Source: Paraburkholderia oxyphila NBRC 105797 (GTDB taxonomy: Bacteria; Pseudomonadota; Gammaproteobacteria; Burkholderiales; Burkholderiaceae). From it: a stretch of DNA of 64,000 bases. The DNA lies in NCBI RefSeq assembly GCF_000685075.1, contig NZ_BAYD01000004.1, forward strand, positions 1-64,000, written 5' to 3'. The notes beneath the pieces are model-generated. The model was not told the DNA's origin. It made no database searches and was given only the letters and a program-made list of their open reading frames with translations. Of this stretch, positions 35,742-44,464 are shown piece by piece; position 1 is the first letter of the stretch, and each line of letters opens with the position of its first letter. A program made the translations under genes and the position numbers.

Positions 35742-36914
35742 TCAGGTATTCCAGTCGTCCGAGCTGTCGTTGCTGCCCAGATCGACGCCGCCGCCCGAGC
35801 CATCGTCCCAGTCGTTCGAGCCCTGGCCAAAGTCTACGCCGCCGCCGTTGCCGCCGTCAGGTGGATTGCGCCGGCCTTCGTCGTCGATGATCACGTCGCG
35901 CTCGCGGCCACGGTTGAGCGCTTCGCCGAGCAACACGCCGGTGAGCAGCCCACCCATGCCGCCCATGCCACCGCCGCCTTGCTGCACGATGACCTGCGGC
36001 TGCTGTTGCGGCGGGTACTGCGGCGGATATTGCGGGTTATGCCCGAACGCGGCATCCGCCTCGCGCGCGTACGCCGAGCCGCTGCCGTCATACGACGGCG
36101 CGGCGGCAGCCTGCGCGTTCGGATCGGGCCGGCCCTCGGCGCGCGCCTTGAGGCTCGCGAACTGGCGCTCGAGATCCTCGATCTGGTATGGGGCCACCGG
36201 GTTCGTGCTGCCCGAGAGCGCTTCGACCACGCCGCGCAATTGCGTCTCGAAGCCTTCCACTTCCTTTTCGAGCGCTTCGTGGCCGGGCGCCGTCGAGAGC
36301 CTCAGGTCGAGCTTGAGCGAGCGCACCCCGTTGAGCAGGTCGGTGGCGCGCTTGAGCTGGTCGCGGCGGTCGTCTCCCGCCTTCGCGTCTTCCGTGGACT
36401 TCGCACGGCGCAGCGTCCAGCGCAGCACGAGCGCGACGCCCACCAGCACGACGGCGATGCCGATCCACATGCCGATGCCGGGACCGTGCTTTTGCGGCAC
36501 CGTGGCAGCGGCGAGCGCTGCCGGCGCCACGGATTGCGACTGCTGTGCGAACGGGTTGTTCGTGCGGTTCGTCGTGACGGCGCCTGCGCGCGTCGCGTCG
36601 GAGCGGATCTTCGCTTCGACTTGCGCAAAGCGCTGCGGCTGCGTGAAGCGGATTTGCGGATCGAGCGACTTCGCCTGCTCGACCTGCGTGAGCGCGTCGG
36701 CGTAGCGGCCTTCGCGATTGAGCACCTGCGCATAGAGGTAATGCGCGCGGGCATTGTCCGGGTGGGCCTGCAGAACCTGGGTGAGTCCCGCGTCCGCGCG
36801 CTGCCAGTCGCCTTGCGACATCGCGGATTCGATTTGCTGGACGCTCGGCACGGCAAACGCCAGGCCGCTCACGAGCGTGAGCGCTGCGAACAGTGCGACT
36901 AGAAACTTTTTCAT
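35742..36914 (-). CDS. TPR-containing membrane protein next to pspA
   Basis: A 390-residue protein. The signal peptide runs to about residue 21 (MKKFLVALFAALTLVSGLAFA). A short tetratricopeptide region (25-100, NARAHYLYAQVLNREGRYADALTQVEQA) follows, then one transmembrane helix (about 145-165, MWIGIAVVLVGVALVLRW). The cytoplasmic side has a coiled stretch, then a low-complexity tail rich in Gln/Pro (YPPQYPPQQQPQ), Gly (GGGGMGGMGG) and Asp/Gly. The start is ATG 36914. It is encoded 111 bases after pspA on the same strand, so a role in envelope stress with PspA is likely but inferred. Confidence 0.85.
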   Translation of the reverse strand: MKKFLVALFAALTLVSGLAFAVPSVQQIESAMSQGDWQRADAGLTQVLQAHPDNARAHYLYAQVLNREGRYADALTQVEQAKSLDPQIRFTQPQRFAQVEAKIRSDATRAGAVTTNRTNNPFAQQSQSVAPAALAAATVPQKHGPGIGMWIGIAVVLVGVALVLRWTLRRAKSTEDAKAGDDRRDQLKRATDLLNGVRSLKLDLRLSTAPGHEALEKEVEGFETQLRGVVEALSGSTNPVAPYQIEDLERQFASLKARAEGRPDPNAQAAAAPSYDGSGSAYAREADAAFGHNPQYPPQYPPQQQPQVIVQQGGGGMGGMGGLLTGVLLGEALNRGRERDVIIDDEGRRNPPDGGNGGGVDFGQGSNDWDDGSGGGVDLGSNDSSDDWNT

Positions 36915-37025
36915 GTTGCCGGCCGGGCGGCTTGTCGCCCGTCTCCATGACATACGAAACGTGGATGCGGCGCGGTGCGTGCCAGAAGCCCGCTGGCCGC
37001 GCCGCATCCGTTACGCCCTGAGCAC

Positions 37026-37706
37026 TTACTGTGCCGGCGTATTGAGCTGCTTTTTCAGGGCTTCGAGGCGGTCGTCCACCGACGGGCCCTTGTTCAGTGC
37101 GGCGAGCTTGTCGTCGAGCGCCTTGCCGCTTGAAGTATCCGCCGAATTCAGGCGGGCGTCCGAGCGCGCGTTCGACAGGTTCACCTTGTCTTCGAGCTTC
37201 TGGAAGTCCTCGGAAAGATTCTTGCCGCCGATGCCGCCGAGCGCCGTGGCCGCCACGTCCTTCGCCTGGGCGATCTGCTGCTTCGCCTGCAGGATGTTCG
37301 AGCGCGCGTTGAGGTCGTTGCGGCGTGAGCGCATGTCGTCGATCTGCTGCTTCAGTTGATCGACCGACGGTTCGAGCTTGCCGAGCTCGGCCGCGAGCGC
37401 GTCGCGTTCGGCTTCGGCCGTGGCCTGGGCGCCGAGCGCTTCGCGTGCGAGCGCTTCGTCGCCCGATTGCAGCGCGCGCTTCGCGCCGTCTTCATACTTC
37501 TTCGCCTTGTCCGCGGCCACGTCGCGCTTGCTTTGCTGCATCGCGACCTGCGCCTGGATCTCGACGAGCGAATTCTCGGCACGCCCGATGCTGTCGTCGA
37601 GTTCGCGCACGATCTGGCGCGCGTCGCGCGACGGGTCTTGCACGGAGTCGGCGGCGTCGTTCAAGAGACCCTTGACCGTGCGAGAGATGGAGTCGAAAAG
37701 CGACAT
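37026..37706 (-). CDS. pspA: PspA/IM30 family membrane-stress protein
   Basis: A 226-residue coiled-coil protein. The N-terminal MSLFDSISRTVKGLLNDAADSVQDPSRDARQIVRELDDSI is the amphipathic helix plus first helix of the PspA/IM30 family. The rest is Ala/Glu/Lys-rich helix as expected for ESCRT-III-like polymers that protect the inner membrane. ATG 37706 has a strong GGAGGA site. No pspF/B/C genes are adjacent; the linked gene is the TPR membrane protein. Confidence 0.93.
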   Translation of the reverse strand: MSLFDSISRTVKGLLNDAADSVQDPSRDARQIVRELDDSIGRAENSLVEIQAQVAMQQSKRDVAADKAKKYEDGAKRALQSGDEALAREALGAQATAEAERDALAAELGKLEPSVDQLKQQIDDMRSRRNDLNARSNILQAKQQIAQAKDVAATALGGIGGKNLSEDFQKLEDKVNLSNARSDARLNSADTSSGKALDDKLAALNKGPSVDDRLEALKKQLNTPAQ

Positions 37707-38041
37707 GAATTCCTCCGGTGAAATAAGATCGGCCCCGCCGTTGTGCAGCGGGCCGCGATGCGCGTGTGCGGCGTTCGCGTGGCGTCGCAAAGCGTTGCGG
37801 CGGACACGATCGGCAATCTCGCGTTTAGCTTACGCCGCTTTGTGCGAGCCGCGCATGCAGCGCGCAATTCGGGGCGCTTTTGCCAATTGCAACAGGCCTA
37901 CGCCGCTAAATTAACCGTTGCGCCACACATTGGGCCGATTCGCTGGCCCTGGCGCATCGCTCGCGGATATTACACCACGGGGTCTCTTAAAAGGGACTTA
38001 AAGGGCATGCGGCCGGGGCACGGCTGGCGCGGGTCCGGGCA
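37707..38041. other. Intergenic region between pspA and the RHH-like gene
   Basis: A 335-base gap on the leftward strand, expected to hold the pspA promoter. I see no sigma-54 -24/-12 element. An imperfect palindrome, GTCTCTT-AA-AAGGGAC (37982-37997), is the only clear symmetric site. No gene is supported. Confidence 0.45.
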
Positions 38042-38683
38042 TCAGGCGAATTTGCCTGCATCGGGCGCCGGATCGTTGCGGGGCGCGTCTTCTTCCTCGT
38101 CACGTGCGGCGTGCGCGAACGGTGTGCCGCCACGCGGCTGCAGCGGTTCCGCGTCCTCGCGATGCACGTCCTCGGGGAGCACGGCGTCTTCTTGCGCTTC
38201 GGTATCCTCGGCCGCTTGGGCGGCTTCGCCGGACAGGCGGGCTACGGCTTGGGCCAATTCGTGTACGGGGCTGCGTGTGTCCGGCCCGGTGCCGCTCGCG
38301 GGCAGCGCGGCCGCGTTTTCGCCGCTTTCGGCAGGCACCGGCGAGATGGTCCCGGAGGCAAGCGGCACAGCCGCCTCACCATCCACTTGCACGTCTGCCG
38401 CCGCAGGCTGCGCAACCGCTGGTCGCAGCCCCGCCGCGCGCCCGGCCCGCAGCGGCTTTGCCGCCTTGCGCAGCACTTGCGCGAGCACGTCGGGCTCGCG
38501 TGGCGCATTGAGCCGGTCGACGATGCTCGCCGCCTTCACCTGGTCGCTCGTCGCGCTAAAGGCGAGCACGGCGCGGCGCATCAGCTCGCTGATGCTGATG
38601 CCGAGTTCATCGGCCGAGGCGGAGATCGCACGCTTTTGGGCGGGCGTGACGAAGACGACGATGCGTTCGCTGGGCTTGTTCAT
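38042..38683 (-). CDS. Hypothetical protein with ribbon-helix-helix-like N terminus and acidic tail
   Basis: A 213-residue protein. Residues 1-45 (ERIVVFVTPAQKRAISASADELGISISELMRRAVLAF) look like a ribbon-helix-helix or MobC-type DNA-binding segment: a short beta strand, then two helices with GISISELMRRAV. From about residue 85 it is low-complexity, rich in Ala, Pro, Glu and Asp. It may be a nucleoid or plasmid-type regulator. No plasmid or relaxase genes are near. The ribosome site is weak. Confidence 0.65.
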   Translation of the reverse strand: MNKPSERIVVFVTPAQKRAISASADELGISISELMRRAVLAFSATSDQVKAASIVDRLNAPREPDVLAQVLRKAAKPLRAGRAAGLRPAVAQPAAADVQVDGEAAVPLASGTISPVPAESGENAAALPASGTGPDTRSPVHELAQAVARLSGEAAQAAEDTEAQEDAVLPEDVHREDAEPLQPRGGTPFAHAARDEEEDAPRNDPAPDAGKFA

Positions 38684-39318
38684 GGTCGGCTGGCCGTTGG
38701 ATCGGCTTCGAGTGAACTCGGATCCCGCATGCGTGCGGCGGCAAATGGAGTCGTTCGTATTGGCCGGCGAGCAAGGCGAGCAGGGCGTGCAGTAACTTTT
38801 CCATCATATGACGAGACGCGCGATGCGCAACGCAAAGATGCGTGCGTAACGTTCGCCCGTGGCGCAACAATGTTTCACACGCAATCCCGAACGCCGTCCA
38901 TTGCAGATCCGCGTGCCGATTTGCTTCGCAACTTTCTCCAGGGAACGCGCAGGTTGGCGCAAGGTGCCGTCACCCAGGGAGAAAAAAGAGGGTCGCAGAC
39001 GCGTTCTCAAGAAACTCTTACAAAAAAAGCCCGACCGCCCGCGCACGAATTATTTAGAATGCGCTGTTACATTTCGCACGGGTGCTTCCCGCAGAGGCGC
39101 CCATGCGAAAGGGTATTGAAAGAGTAACCTTGCGACGGCGCGCCGAACATGCGCGCCGCGTGGCCGGACGGGGGCGTTGCCGGTCACGCCAGGGCGCCGC
39201 GTTCAAGAATGCGGCGCCGTCACACGCCGCATTGGCGCCATGACGCCAGGATCGAGATCTATGCGCGCGAGCCGCGCGCAGCCGGGGGCGCAGCACGCAC
39301 GCGCCAATCATTCCAGTC
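38684..39318. other. Intergenic region upstream of the PBP1A gene
   Basis: A 635-base gap between divergent genes. Several open frames exist on both strands, but none has a ribosome site, a recognisable family or normal codon use. An AT-rich patch with TAGAAT at about 39053 may be part of a promoter for the PBP gene. Nothing else is recognised. Confidence 0.4.
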
Positions 39319-41820
39319 ATGCCTATCATCAAACGACCGCCTTCCTCGCCGCACTACCCGAACGACGATCGGGAACCCTCCTTCAACAATGGACGCCAGC
39401 CGCAGCGCCGCCCGGACTCGCGCGACGAGCAGCCGCGCCGCCGCTCGTTTTTCGCGTCGCTCATGCTCTGGTTCGCTGGCCTGATTGCCACGCTCTGCGT
39501 GGTGGGCGCGCTGATCGTCGGCTACGCGCTCGTCGTGATGGGGCCGCAGTTGCCCTCGCTCGATGCGCTCACCAACTATCAGCCCAAGGTGCCGCTGCGC
39601 ATCTATACCGCCGATCACGTGCTGATCGGCGAGTTCGGCGAAGAGCGGCGCCAGCTCGTGCGCTTCCAGGATATCCCCGACGTGCAGAAGAAAGCGGTGC
39701 TCGCCATCGAGGACTACCGCTTCTACGAGCACGGCGGCGTGGACTTCGTCGGCATCCTGCGCGCGGGCGTCGCCGACCTGATGCACGGCGGCGCGTCGCA
39801 GGGCGCGAGCACGATCACGATGCAGGTCGCGCGCAACTTCTTTCTCTCGAGCGAGAAGACCTATACGCGCAAGATCTACGAGATGCTGCTCGCCTACAAG
39901 ATCGAGCGCGCGCTGACGAAGGACCAGATCCTCGAGCTGTACATGAACCAGATCTATCTGGGGCAGCGTGCCTATGGCTTCTCGGCGGCGGCGCGCGTGT
40001 ACTTCGGCAAGGACCTGAAGGACATCACGCTCGCCGAGGCGGCGATGCTCGCGGGCCTGCCGAAGGCGCCATCCGCCTATAACCCGATCGTCAATCCGAA
40101 GCGCGCGAAGATCCGTCAGGAGTACATCCTCAAGCGCATGCTGGATCTGAACTACATCACCCAGGCGCAGTACGACGAGGCAATCAAGGAGCCGCTGCAT
40201 ACGCGTACCGCGGGCACCGAGTACAGCGTGCACGCGGAGTACATCGCGGAAATGGTCCGCCAGATGATGTATTCGCAGTACAAGGACGAGACCTACACGC
40301 GCGGCCTCACGGTCACGACGACGATCGATTCCGCCGATCAGAACGCGGCCTACGCGGCGGTGCGCAAGGGCGTGATGGACTACGAGCGCCGCCACGGCTA
40401 CCGCGGCCCCGAAGGCTTCGTGCAGTTGCCCCCCGCGGGCGACGACCGCGACCAGGCCATCGACGACGCGCTCACCGATCACCCCGACAACGGCGACATC
40501 GTCTCGGCCGTGGTCATCGACGCAAGTCCGAAATCGGTCACCGCGCAGTTGCTCGACGGCACCCAGATCACCGTCACAGGCGATGGCCTGCGTTTCGTCG
40601 CAGGCGGTCTTTCGGCGCGCGCGTCGAACGCGTTGCGCATCCGTCAGGGCTCGATCGTGCGCCTGATGACGGACGCGAAGGGTGACTGGCAGATCACGCA
40701 GTTGCCGCAGGTCGAAGGCGCGCTCGTCTCGCTCACGCCGCAGGACGGCGCGATCCGCGCGCTCATCGGCGGCTTCGACTTCAACAAGAACAAGTTCAAC
40801 CACGTCACGCAGGCGTGGCGCCAGCCGGGCTCGAGCTTCAAGCCGTTCATCTATTCGGCCTCGCTCGAGAAGGGTCTCGGGCCGGCCACCATGATCAACG
40901 ACGCGCCGCTGTATTTCCCCCCCAGCACGCCGGGCGGCGACGCGTGGGAGCCGAAGGACGACGATTTCCCCGAAGGCCCGATGACGATGCGCCTCGCGCT
41001 GGAGAAGTCGAAGAACCTCGTGTCGATCCGCATCCTCTCGTATATCGGCACGAAGTACGCGCAGGACTATGTCACGCAACGTTTCGGCTTCGACGCGGAC
41101 AAGACGCCGCCGTATCTGCCGATGGCGCTGGGCGCGGGCCTCGTCACGCCGCTGCAGTCGGCGGGCGCGTACTCGGTGTTCGCGAACGGCGGCTATCGGA
41201 TCAACCCGTACCTGATCGCCGAAGTCGACGACGCGCACGGCCAGCCGATCCTGCGCGCCCAGCCGCTCGTAGCGGGCCAGAATGCGCCGCAGACGCTCTC
41301 GCCGCGAAACGCGTACGTGATGAACAGCCTGTTGCATTCGGTGGCGACGGCCGGCACGGGCGCGGGCACGAACGTCCTGCACCGCGACGACCTGCAGGGC
41401 AAGACTGGTACGACCAACGACGCGCACGACGGCTGGTTCGCCGGCTATCAGCGCAGCCTGGTCGCCGTGGCGTGGATGGGCTACGACCAGCCGAAGAGTC
41501 TCGGCAGCCGCGAGTTCGGCGCGCAGCTCGCGTTGCCGATCTGGGTGGATTACATGAGCCGCGCGCTGCGCGGCGTCCCGCAAGAAGAGCCGCAGATGCC
41601 GGAGGGACTCACGACGATCGGCGGCGAGCTGTACTACTCCGATGCGACGCCGGGCGCCGGCTTCGTCTCGGCGATCGGCATGGAGTCGGGCAACCTGGCG
41701 GGGGCGGCCAGCGACGCGAGCGGCGCGACCGGCAGCATGGGCACGAGCGGCCTGACGCCGAGCGTCTCCTCGAGCGAGCGCAAGCAGATCATGGATCTGT
41801 TCGAAACGAACAAGCCTTGA
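39319..41820 (+). CDS. mrcA: Penicillin-binding protein 1A (bifunctional peptidoglycan synthase)
   Basis: An 833-residue class A PBP. One membrane helix lies at about residues 46-72. The glycosyltransferase domain has EDYRFYEHGG with catalytic Glu131, then GASTITMQVARNFFLS and RKIYEMLLAYKIE. The transpeptidase domain has SSFK with nucleophile Ser505, SKN and KTGTTND (Lys695). It makes glycan strands and cross-links them in the periplasm. The N-terminal 45 residues are polar, Pro- and Arg-rich. The C terminus ends in a Ser/Gly-rich tail. A strong terminator follows. A second mrcA elsewhere is possible, because this copy lacks the common comA/pil neighbours. Confidence 0.96.
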   Translation: MPIIKRPPSSPHYPNDDREPSFNNGRQPQRRPDSRDEQPRRRSFFASLMLWFAGLIATLCVVGALIVGYALVVMGPQLPSLDALTNYQPKVPLRIYTADHVLIGEFGEERRQLVRFQDIPDVQKKAVLAIEDYRFYEHGGVDFVGILRAGVADLMHGGASQGASTITMQVARNFFLSSEKTYTRKIYEMLLAYKIERALTKDQILELYMNQIYLGQRAYGFSAAARVYFGKDLKDITLAEAAMLAGLPKAPSAYNPIVNPKRAKIRQEYILKRMLDLNYITQAQYDEAIKEPLHTRTAGTEYSVHAEYIAEMVRQMMYSQYKDETYTRGLTVTTTIDSADQNAAYAAVRKGVMDYERRHGYRGPEGFVQLPPAGDDRDQAIDDALTDHPDNGDIVSAVVIDASPKSVTAQLLDGTQITVTGDGLRFVAGGLSARASNALRIRQGSIVRLMTDAKGDWQITQLPQVEGALVSLTPQDGAIRALIGGFDFNKNKFNHVTQAWRQPGSSFKPFIYSASLEKGLGPATMINDAPLYFPPSTPGGDAWEPKDDDFPEGPMTMRLALEKSKNLVSIRILSYIGTKYAQDYVTQRFGFDADKTPPYLPMALGAGLVTPLQSAGAYSVFANGGYRINPYLIAEVDDAHGQPILRAQPLVAGQNAPQTLSPRNAYVMNSLLHSVATAGTGAGTNVLHRDDLQGKTGTTNDAHDGWFAGYQRSLVAVAWMGYDQPKSLGSREFGAQLALPIWVDYMSRALRGVPQEEPQMPEGLTTIGGELYYSDATPGAGFVSAIGMESGNLAGAASDASGATGSMGTSGLTPSVSSSERKQIMDLFETNKP

Positions 41821-41896
41821 TGGACGCTCGTTGAACGATTCGGGTTGCCGGGCAGGTTAGGGCTGCTTGCGCAGACCCGCTCGTATCGAAGACTTG

Positions 41897-41930
41897 AACG
41901 CGGCACACCGGCAACGGTGTGCCGCGTTTT
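41897..41930 (+). terminator. Strong intrinsic terminator after PBP1A gene
   Basis: AACGCGGCACACCG (41897-41910), loop GCAA, CGGTGTGCCGCGTT (41915-41928): a perfect 14-bp stem ending in TTTT. Confidence 0.97.
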
Positions 41931-41985
41931 GTTTGGGCGCGCCGTTTTCCTTGTGCGTCAAGGACTTGGGTCAGTTGCCCAGGGC

Positions 41986-42079
41986 TTTTCCACAGGGCCT
42001 TCAACAGAAATTGGGGATAAGCCTGGCGCGGGCGCAATGCTCCGTTGTCCACAGTTTTTGTTGAAGGCCCTGTTGATAA
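41986..42079. other. Cluster of four near-consensus DnaA boxes in an inverted repeat
   Basis: Four 9-mers each differ from TTATCCACA at one position: TTTTCCACA (41986-41994), the complement of TGGGGATAA (42012-42020), TTGTCCACA (42045-42053) and the complement of TGTTGATAA (42071-42079). A perfect 14-bp inverted repeat, CAGGGCCTTCAACA (41993-42006) and its complement (42059-42072), links them. The area is intergenic, between the PBP1A terminator and a leftward gene. This could be a DnaA-binding regulatory locus; it lacks an AT-rich unwinding element and neighbours expected of the main origin. Confidence 0.55.
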
Positions 42080-42167
42080 CGTCGGGAGAGCGAAGCTAAC
42101 TCACTGATCCGAAAGGGCTTGCAAGTACCGAAGCACCCCGAAGCACTTTGGAGCACTTCGGATCACT

Positions 42168-42626
42168 TCAGAACGCATCGTCGTACTGCAAACCGATTGT
42201 TCGGCTGCGCGGCTCGCGCGAGTAGATGAGGGCCCAGTGCGCGAGCCAGGCTCCCGTGAGCGCACCGAGCGCATCGGCGAAGAGATCCTTGTACGAGAAG
42301 CCATCCGTGCGGCAGGTGCCGTCGAGCGTCTCCTTCGCGAGGCCGGGCACCGTGCCGATCAGCGTGCCGTAGATCACGGGATGATCGGTGTCGCGCATGA
42401 GCCAACCGCCGAGCGCGCCAAACGGCGCGGACACACCGAAGTGCTCCAGTTTGTCGGTGCCCACCCAACTATCCGAAGTCATGAACCGGAAGCCGCCGTG
42501 CGAGCTGGAACAGTCGATGCCCGCGTGCGCGGCGGCGCTGGCCATGAAAAACACTGCGGCACACAGGCCGCGATTCGAAACAAGTGCCATGATCAGTGTC
42601 GTCGAAGTTGTCATGCGCCATTGCAT
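42168..42626 (-). CDS. YfiM-like (DUF2279-type) small exported or membrane protein
   Basis: A 152-residue protein. Residues ~10-35 form a signal-like hydrophobic segment ending ASAAAHAG. The conserved part DKLEHFGVSAPFGALGGWL, GTVPGLAKETLDG and GFSYKDLFADALGALTGAWL matches the YfiM/DUF2279 pattern, found in predicted periplasmic or lipoprotein-like proteins. There is no lipobox here. Function is unknown. ATG 42611 is an alternative start. Confidence 0.78.
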   Translation of the reverse strand: MQWRMTTSTTLIMALVSNRGLCAAVFFMASAAAHAGIDCSSSHGGFRFMTSDSWVGTDKLEHFGVSAPFGALGGWLMRDTDHPVIYGTLIGTVPGLAKETLDGTCRTDGFSYKDLFADALGALTGAWLAHWALIYSREPRSRTIGLQYDDAF

Positions 42627-42898
42627 GTTCGGACTGCGCGGGCAGCCTGAACATGCAACGGTCCGTCTCCAGATGAAGTGTTCGTGATTTATGTAGTAAT
42701 CCGAATCAATTGATTTGCGTTATCTCGATTTGCGACGCAGTGTAACAGCTATATCTTGAAATTAGGGCTCAGATCTTTCCGACGGATATGCGCGATCTTA
42801 GCCAGAGAAGGGGCAGCGGGATGAGGCTGGGATGGCGTGCGCGCGGCGCAGGCGTGGTTCTATTTCTCGCTCGCGCGCATCGGGTCTGAATGCGTGTT

Positions 42899-44464
42899 TC
42901 AGTCTCGCGCCGGTGCCGGTGCAGTCGTGGCGTTCTCGCCATTCGCAGCACGCGTTTGCGCGTTCGCAGCCGGGGCATCCGCGCCCGTCGGCGGCTGTCC
43001 CATCGCCTGAAACAACGCCGCCGTATCCGAGAGCCGTGCGCCGCGGTAGCGGACTTCATCGAGCCGCGCATTGCGCCATTGCTGCTCGCTCTGGCGAACG
43101 GCGTAGTAGGGCACCGCGCCTAGCTGGTAGCGCGCATTCGTCTCCTCGTAGACGCCTTGCGCGGTTTGCGCCGACGTGCTGGCCGAATCGAGCGCCTGCG
43201 CGTCGTGCTCGAGCGCGGCGAGCCGGTCGGCGACGTCCTGGAACGCCGCGAGCACGGTCTGCTGGTACGACGCGTTCGCCGCGTCATACGACTGCAGCGC
43301 CGCGCGGCGCTGGGCGAGGAGTGCGCCGCCGTGGAAGATCGGCTGCGTGAGCGTGGCGCCGATCGCCCATAGCGCGCCCACGCCGGAGGTCACGACGGGC
43401 CAGCTGAAGCCGGCCTGGCCGAGGCCCGCCGAGAGCGAGATGCTCGGGAACATCTGCGCCGTGGCGGCGCCCACGTCGGCGGAGGCGGCGATCAGCGCCG
43501 CGCCGGCGGCCTCGATGTCGGGCCGCGACTTGAGCAGCTCCGACGGCACGACGACGGGCACCTGCGCGGGCAAGGTGAGGCTCGCGAGGTCGAGATCGGG
43601 CGGTGCGGCGTCGGGCGTGCGGCCGAGCAGCACGGCGAGCGCGTGGCGCTGCGCCGCGAGTTGCTGGCGCAGCCCGGGCAGGTTGAGCGCAAGCGAAGCC
43701 GCGCTTTGCTGCGCATTGAGCAGGTCGGTATGCGAGACCGCGCCGAGCGCGTAGCGCTTTTGCATGTCGTCGGCCTGCGCGTTAGCAAGCGCGACGAGCC
43801 GCTCGGTCGTGTCGATCTGCGCGTGCAGCGTGGCCGCGCCGAGCGCGCTCGCGACGATGTTTGCCGCGAGCGCGCGGCGCGCCGCCTCGTACTGGAACGC
43901 CTGGATGTTCACGCGCGCGGCGAGCGCGGCGTTGTTCAGGCGCGACGCACCGAAAATGTCGAACGAGTAGCGCACCTCGACGAGGCCCGCGAACACGTCG
44001 TACTGCAGCTTGTCGATGCCGAGCTGCGGGATGCCCGGCGCGCGCTGGCGCTGCGCCGTGCCGAGCGCGTCGACGGTCGGCAGCAGCGAGCTGCCGACCT
44101 GGCCGCGCAACTGCTCGCGCGCGGCCTGCAGGCTGTGATCGGCGGAGGCGAGATTCGGGCTCTTCGCGAGGCCCTCGTCGACGAGCGCATCGAGCTCGGG
44201 CGAGCCGTACATCGTCCACCATTGCGGCACCGGCTGCGCGCCCGTCACGAACTGCTGCGCGACGCCTTGCGCGGCGACGGTCTGCGCCGGCTGCGCCTCT
44301 ACGCCATAGTGCGCGGGCTCGGGCATCGCGGGCGGTGCGCCGCCCGGTCCCCATGCACAGGCGCTCACGAGCAGCGCGCAAAGCGCGGCCGCCCAGGTGC
44401 GCGGTCTCGCTGGAGTCGAGGTGTGTGGACGGCGTGTCTTCTTCATCGGCGCGGAATCGATCAT
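42899..44464 (-). CDS. RND efflux outer-membrane lipoprotein (NodT/OprM type)
   Basis: A 521-residue outer-membrane factor. The N terminus has a basic start, a hydrophobic core and the lipobox LLVSAC, with Cys the expected lipidated residue. Two TolC-like repeats follow; WWTMYGSPELDALVDEGLAKSPNL and SRPDIEAAGAALIAASADVGAATAQMFPSISLSAGLG are typical of the NodT family. ATG 44464 overlaps the RND pump stop by four bases. It completes the tripartite pump. A longer open frame in this reading frame continues upstream to 45988 but lies inside the pump gene and is not used. The C terminus is Ala/Thr-rich. Confidence 0.94.
   Translation of the reverse strand: MIDSAPMKKTRRPHTSTPARPRTWAAALCALLVSACAWGPGGAPPAMPEPAHYGVEAQPAQTVAAQGVAQQFVTGAQPVPQWWTMYGSPELDALVDEGLAKSPNLASADHSLQAAREQLRGQVGSSLLPTVDALGTAQRQRAPGIPQLGIDKLQYDVFAGLVEVRYSFDIFGASRLNNAALAARVNIQAFQYEAARRALAANIVASALGAATLHAQIDTTERLVALANAQADDMQKRYALGAVSHTDLLNAQQSAASLALNLPGLRQQLAAQRHALAVLLGRTPDAAPPDLDLASLTLPAQVPVVVPSELLKSRPDIEAAGAALIAASADVGAATAQMFPSISLSAGLGQAGFSWPVVTSGVGALWAIGATLTQPIFHGGALLAQRRAALQSYDAANASYQQTVLAAFQDVADRLAALEHDAQALDSASTSAQTAQGVYEETNARYQLGAVPYYAVRQSEQQWRNARLDEVRYRGARLSDTAALFQAMGQPPTGADAPAANAQTRAANGENATTAPAPARD

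Noticed and set aside
38842..39119. Overlapping short open frames upstream of PBP1A
   Set aside because: No ribosome sites, mutually overlapping frames and no recognisable motifs.
41986..42079. DnaA-box cluster considered as the chromosomal origin
   Set aside because: No dnaA, dnaN, parAB or rpmH neighbours and no AT-rich unwinding region; kept only as a regulatory candidate.
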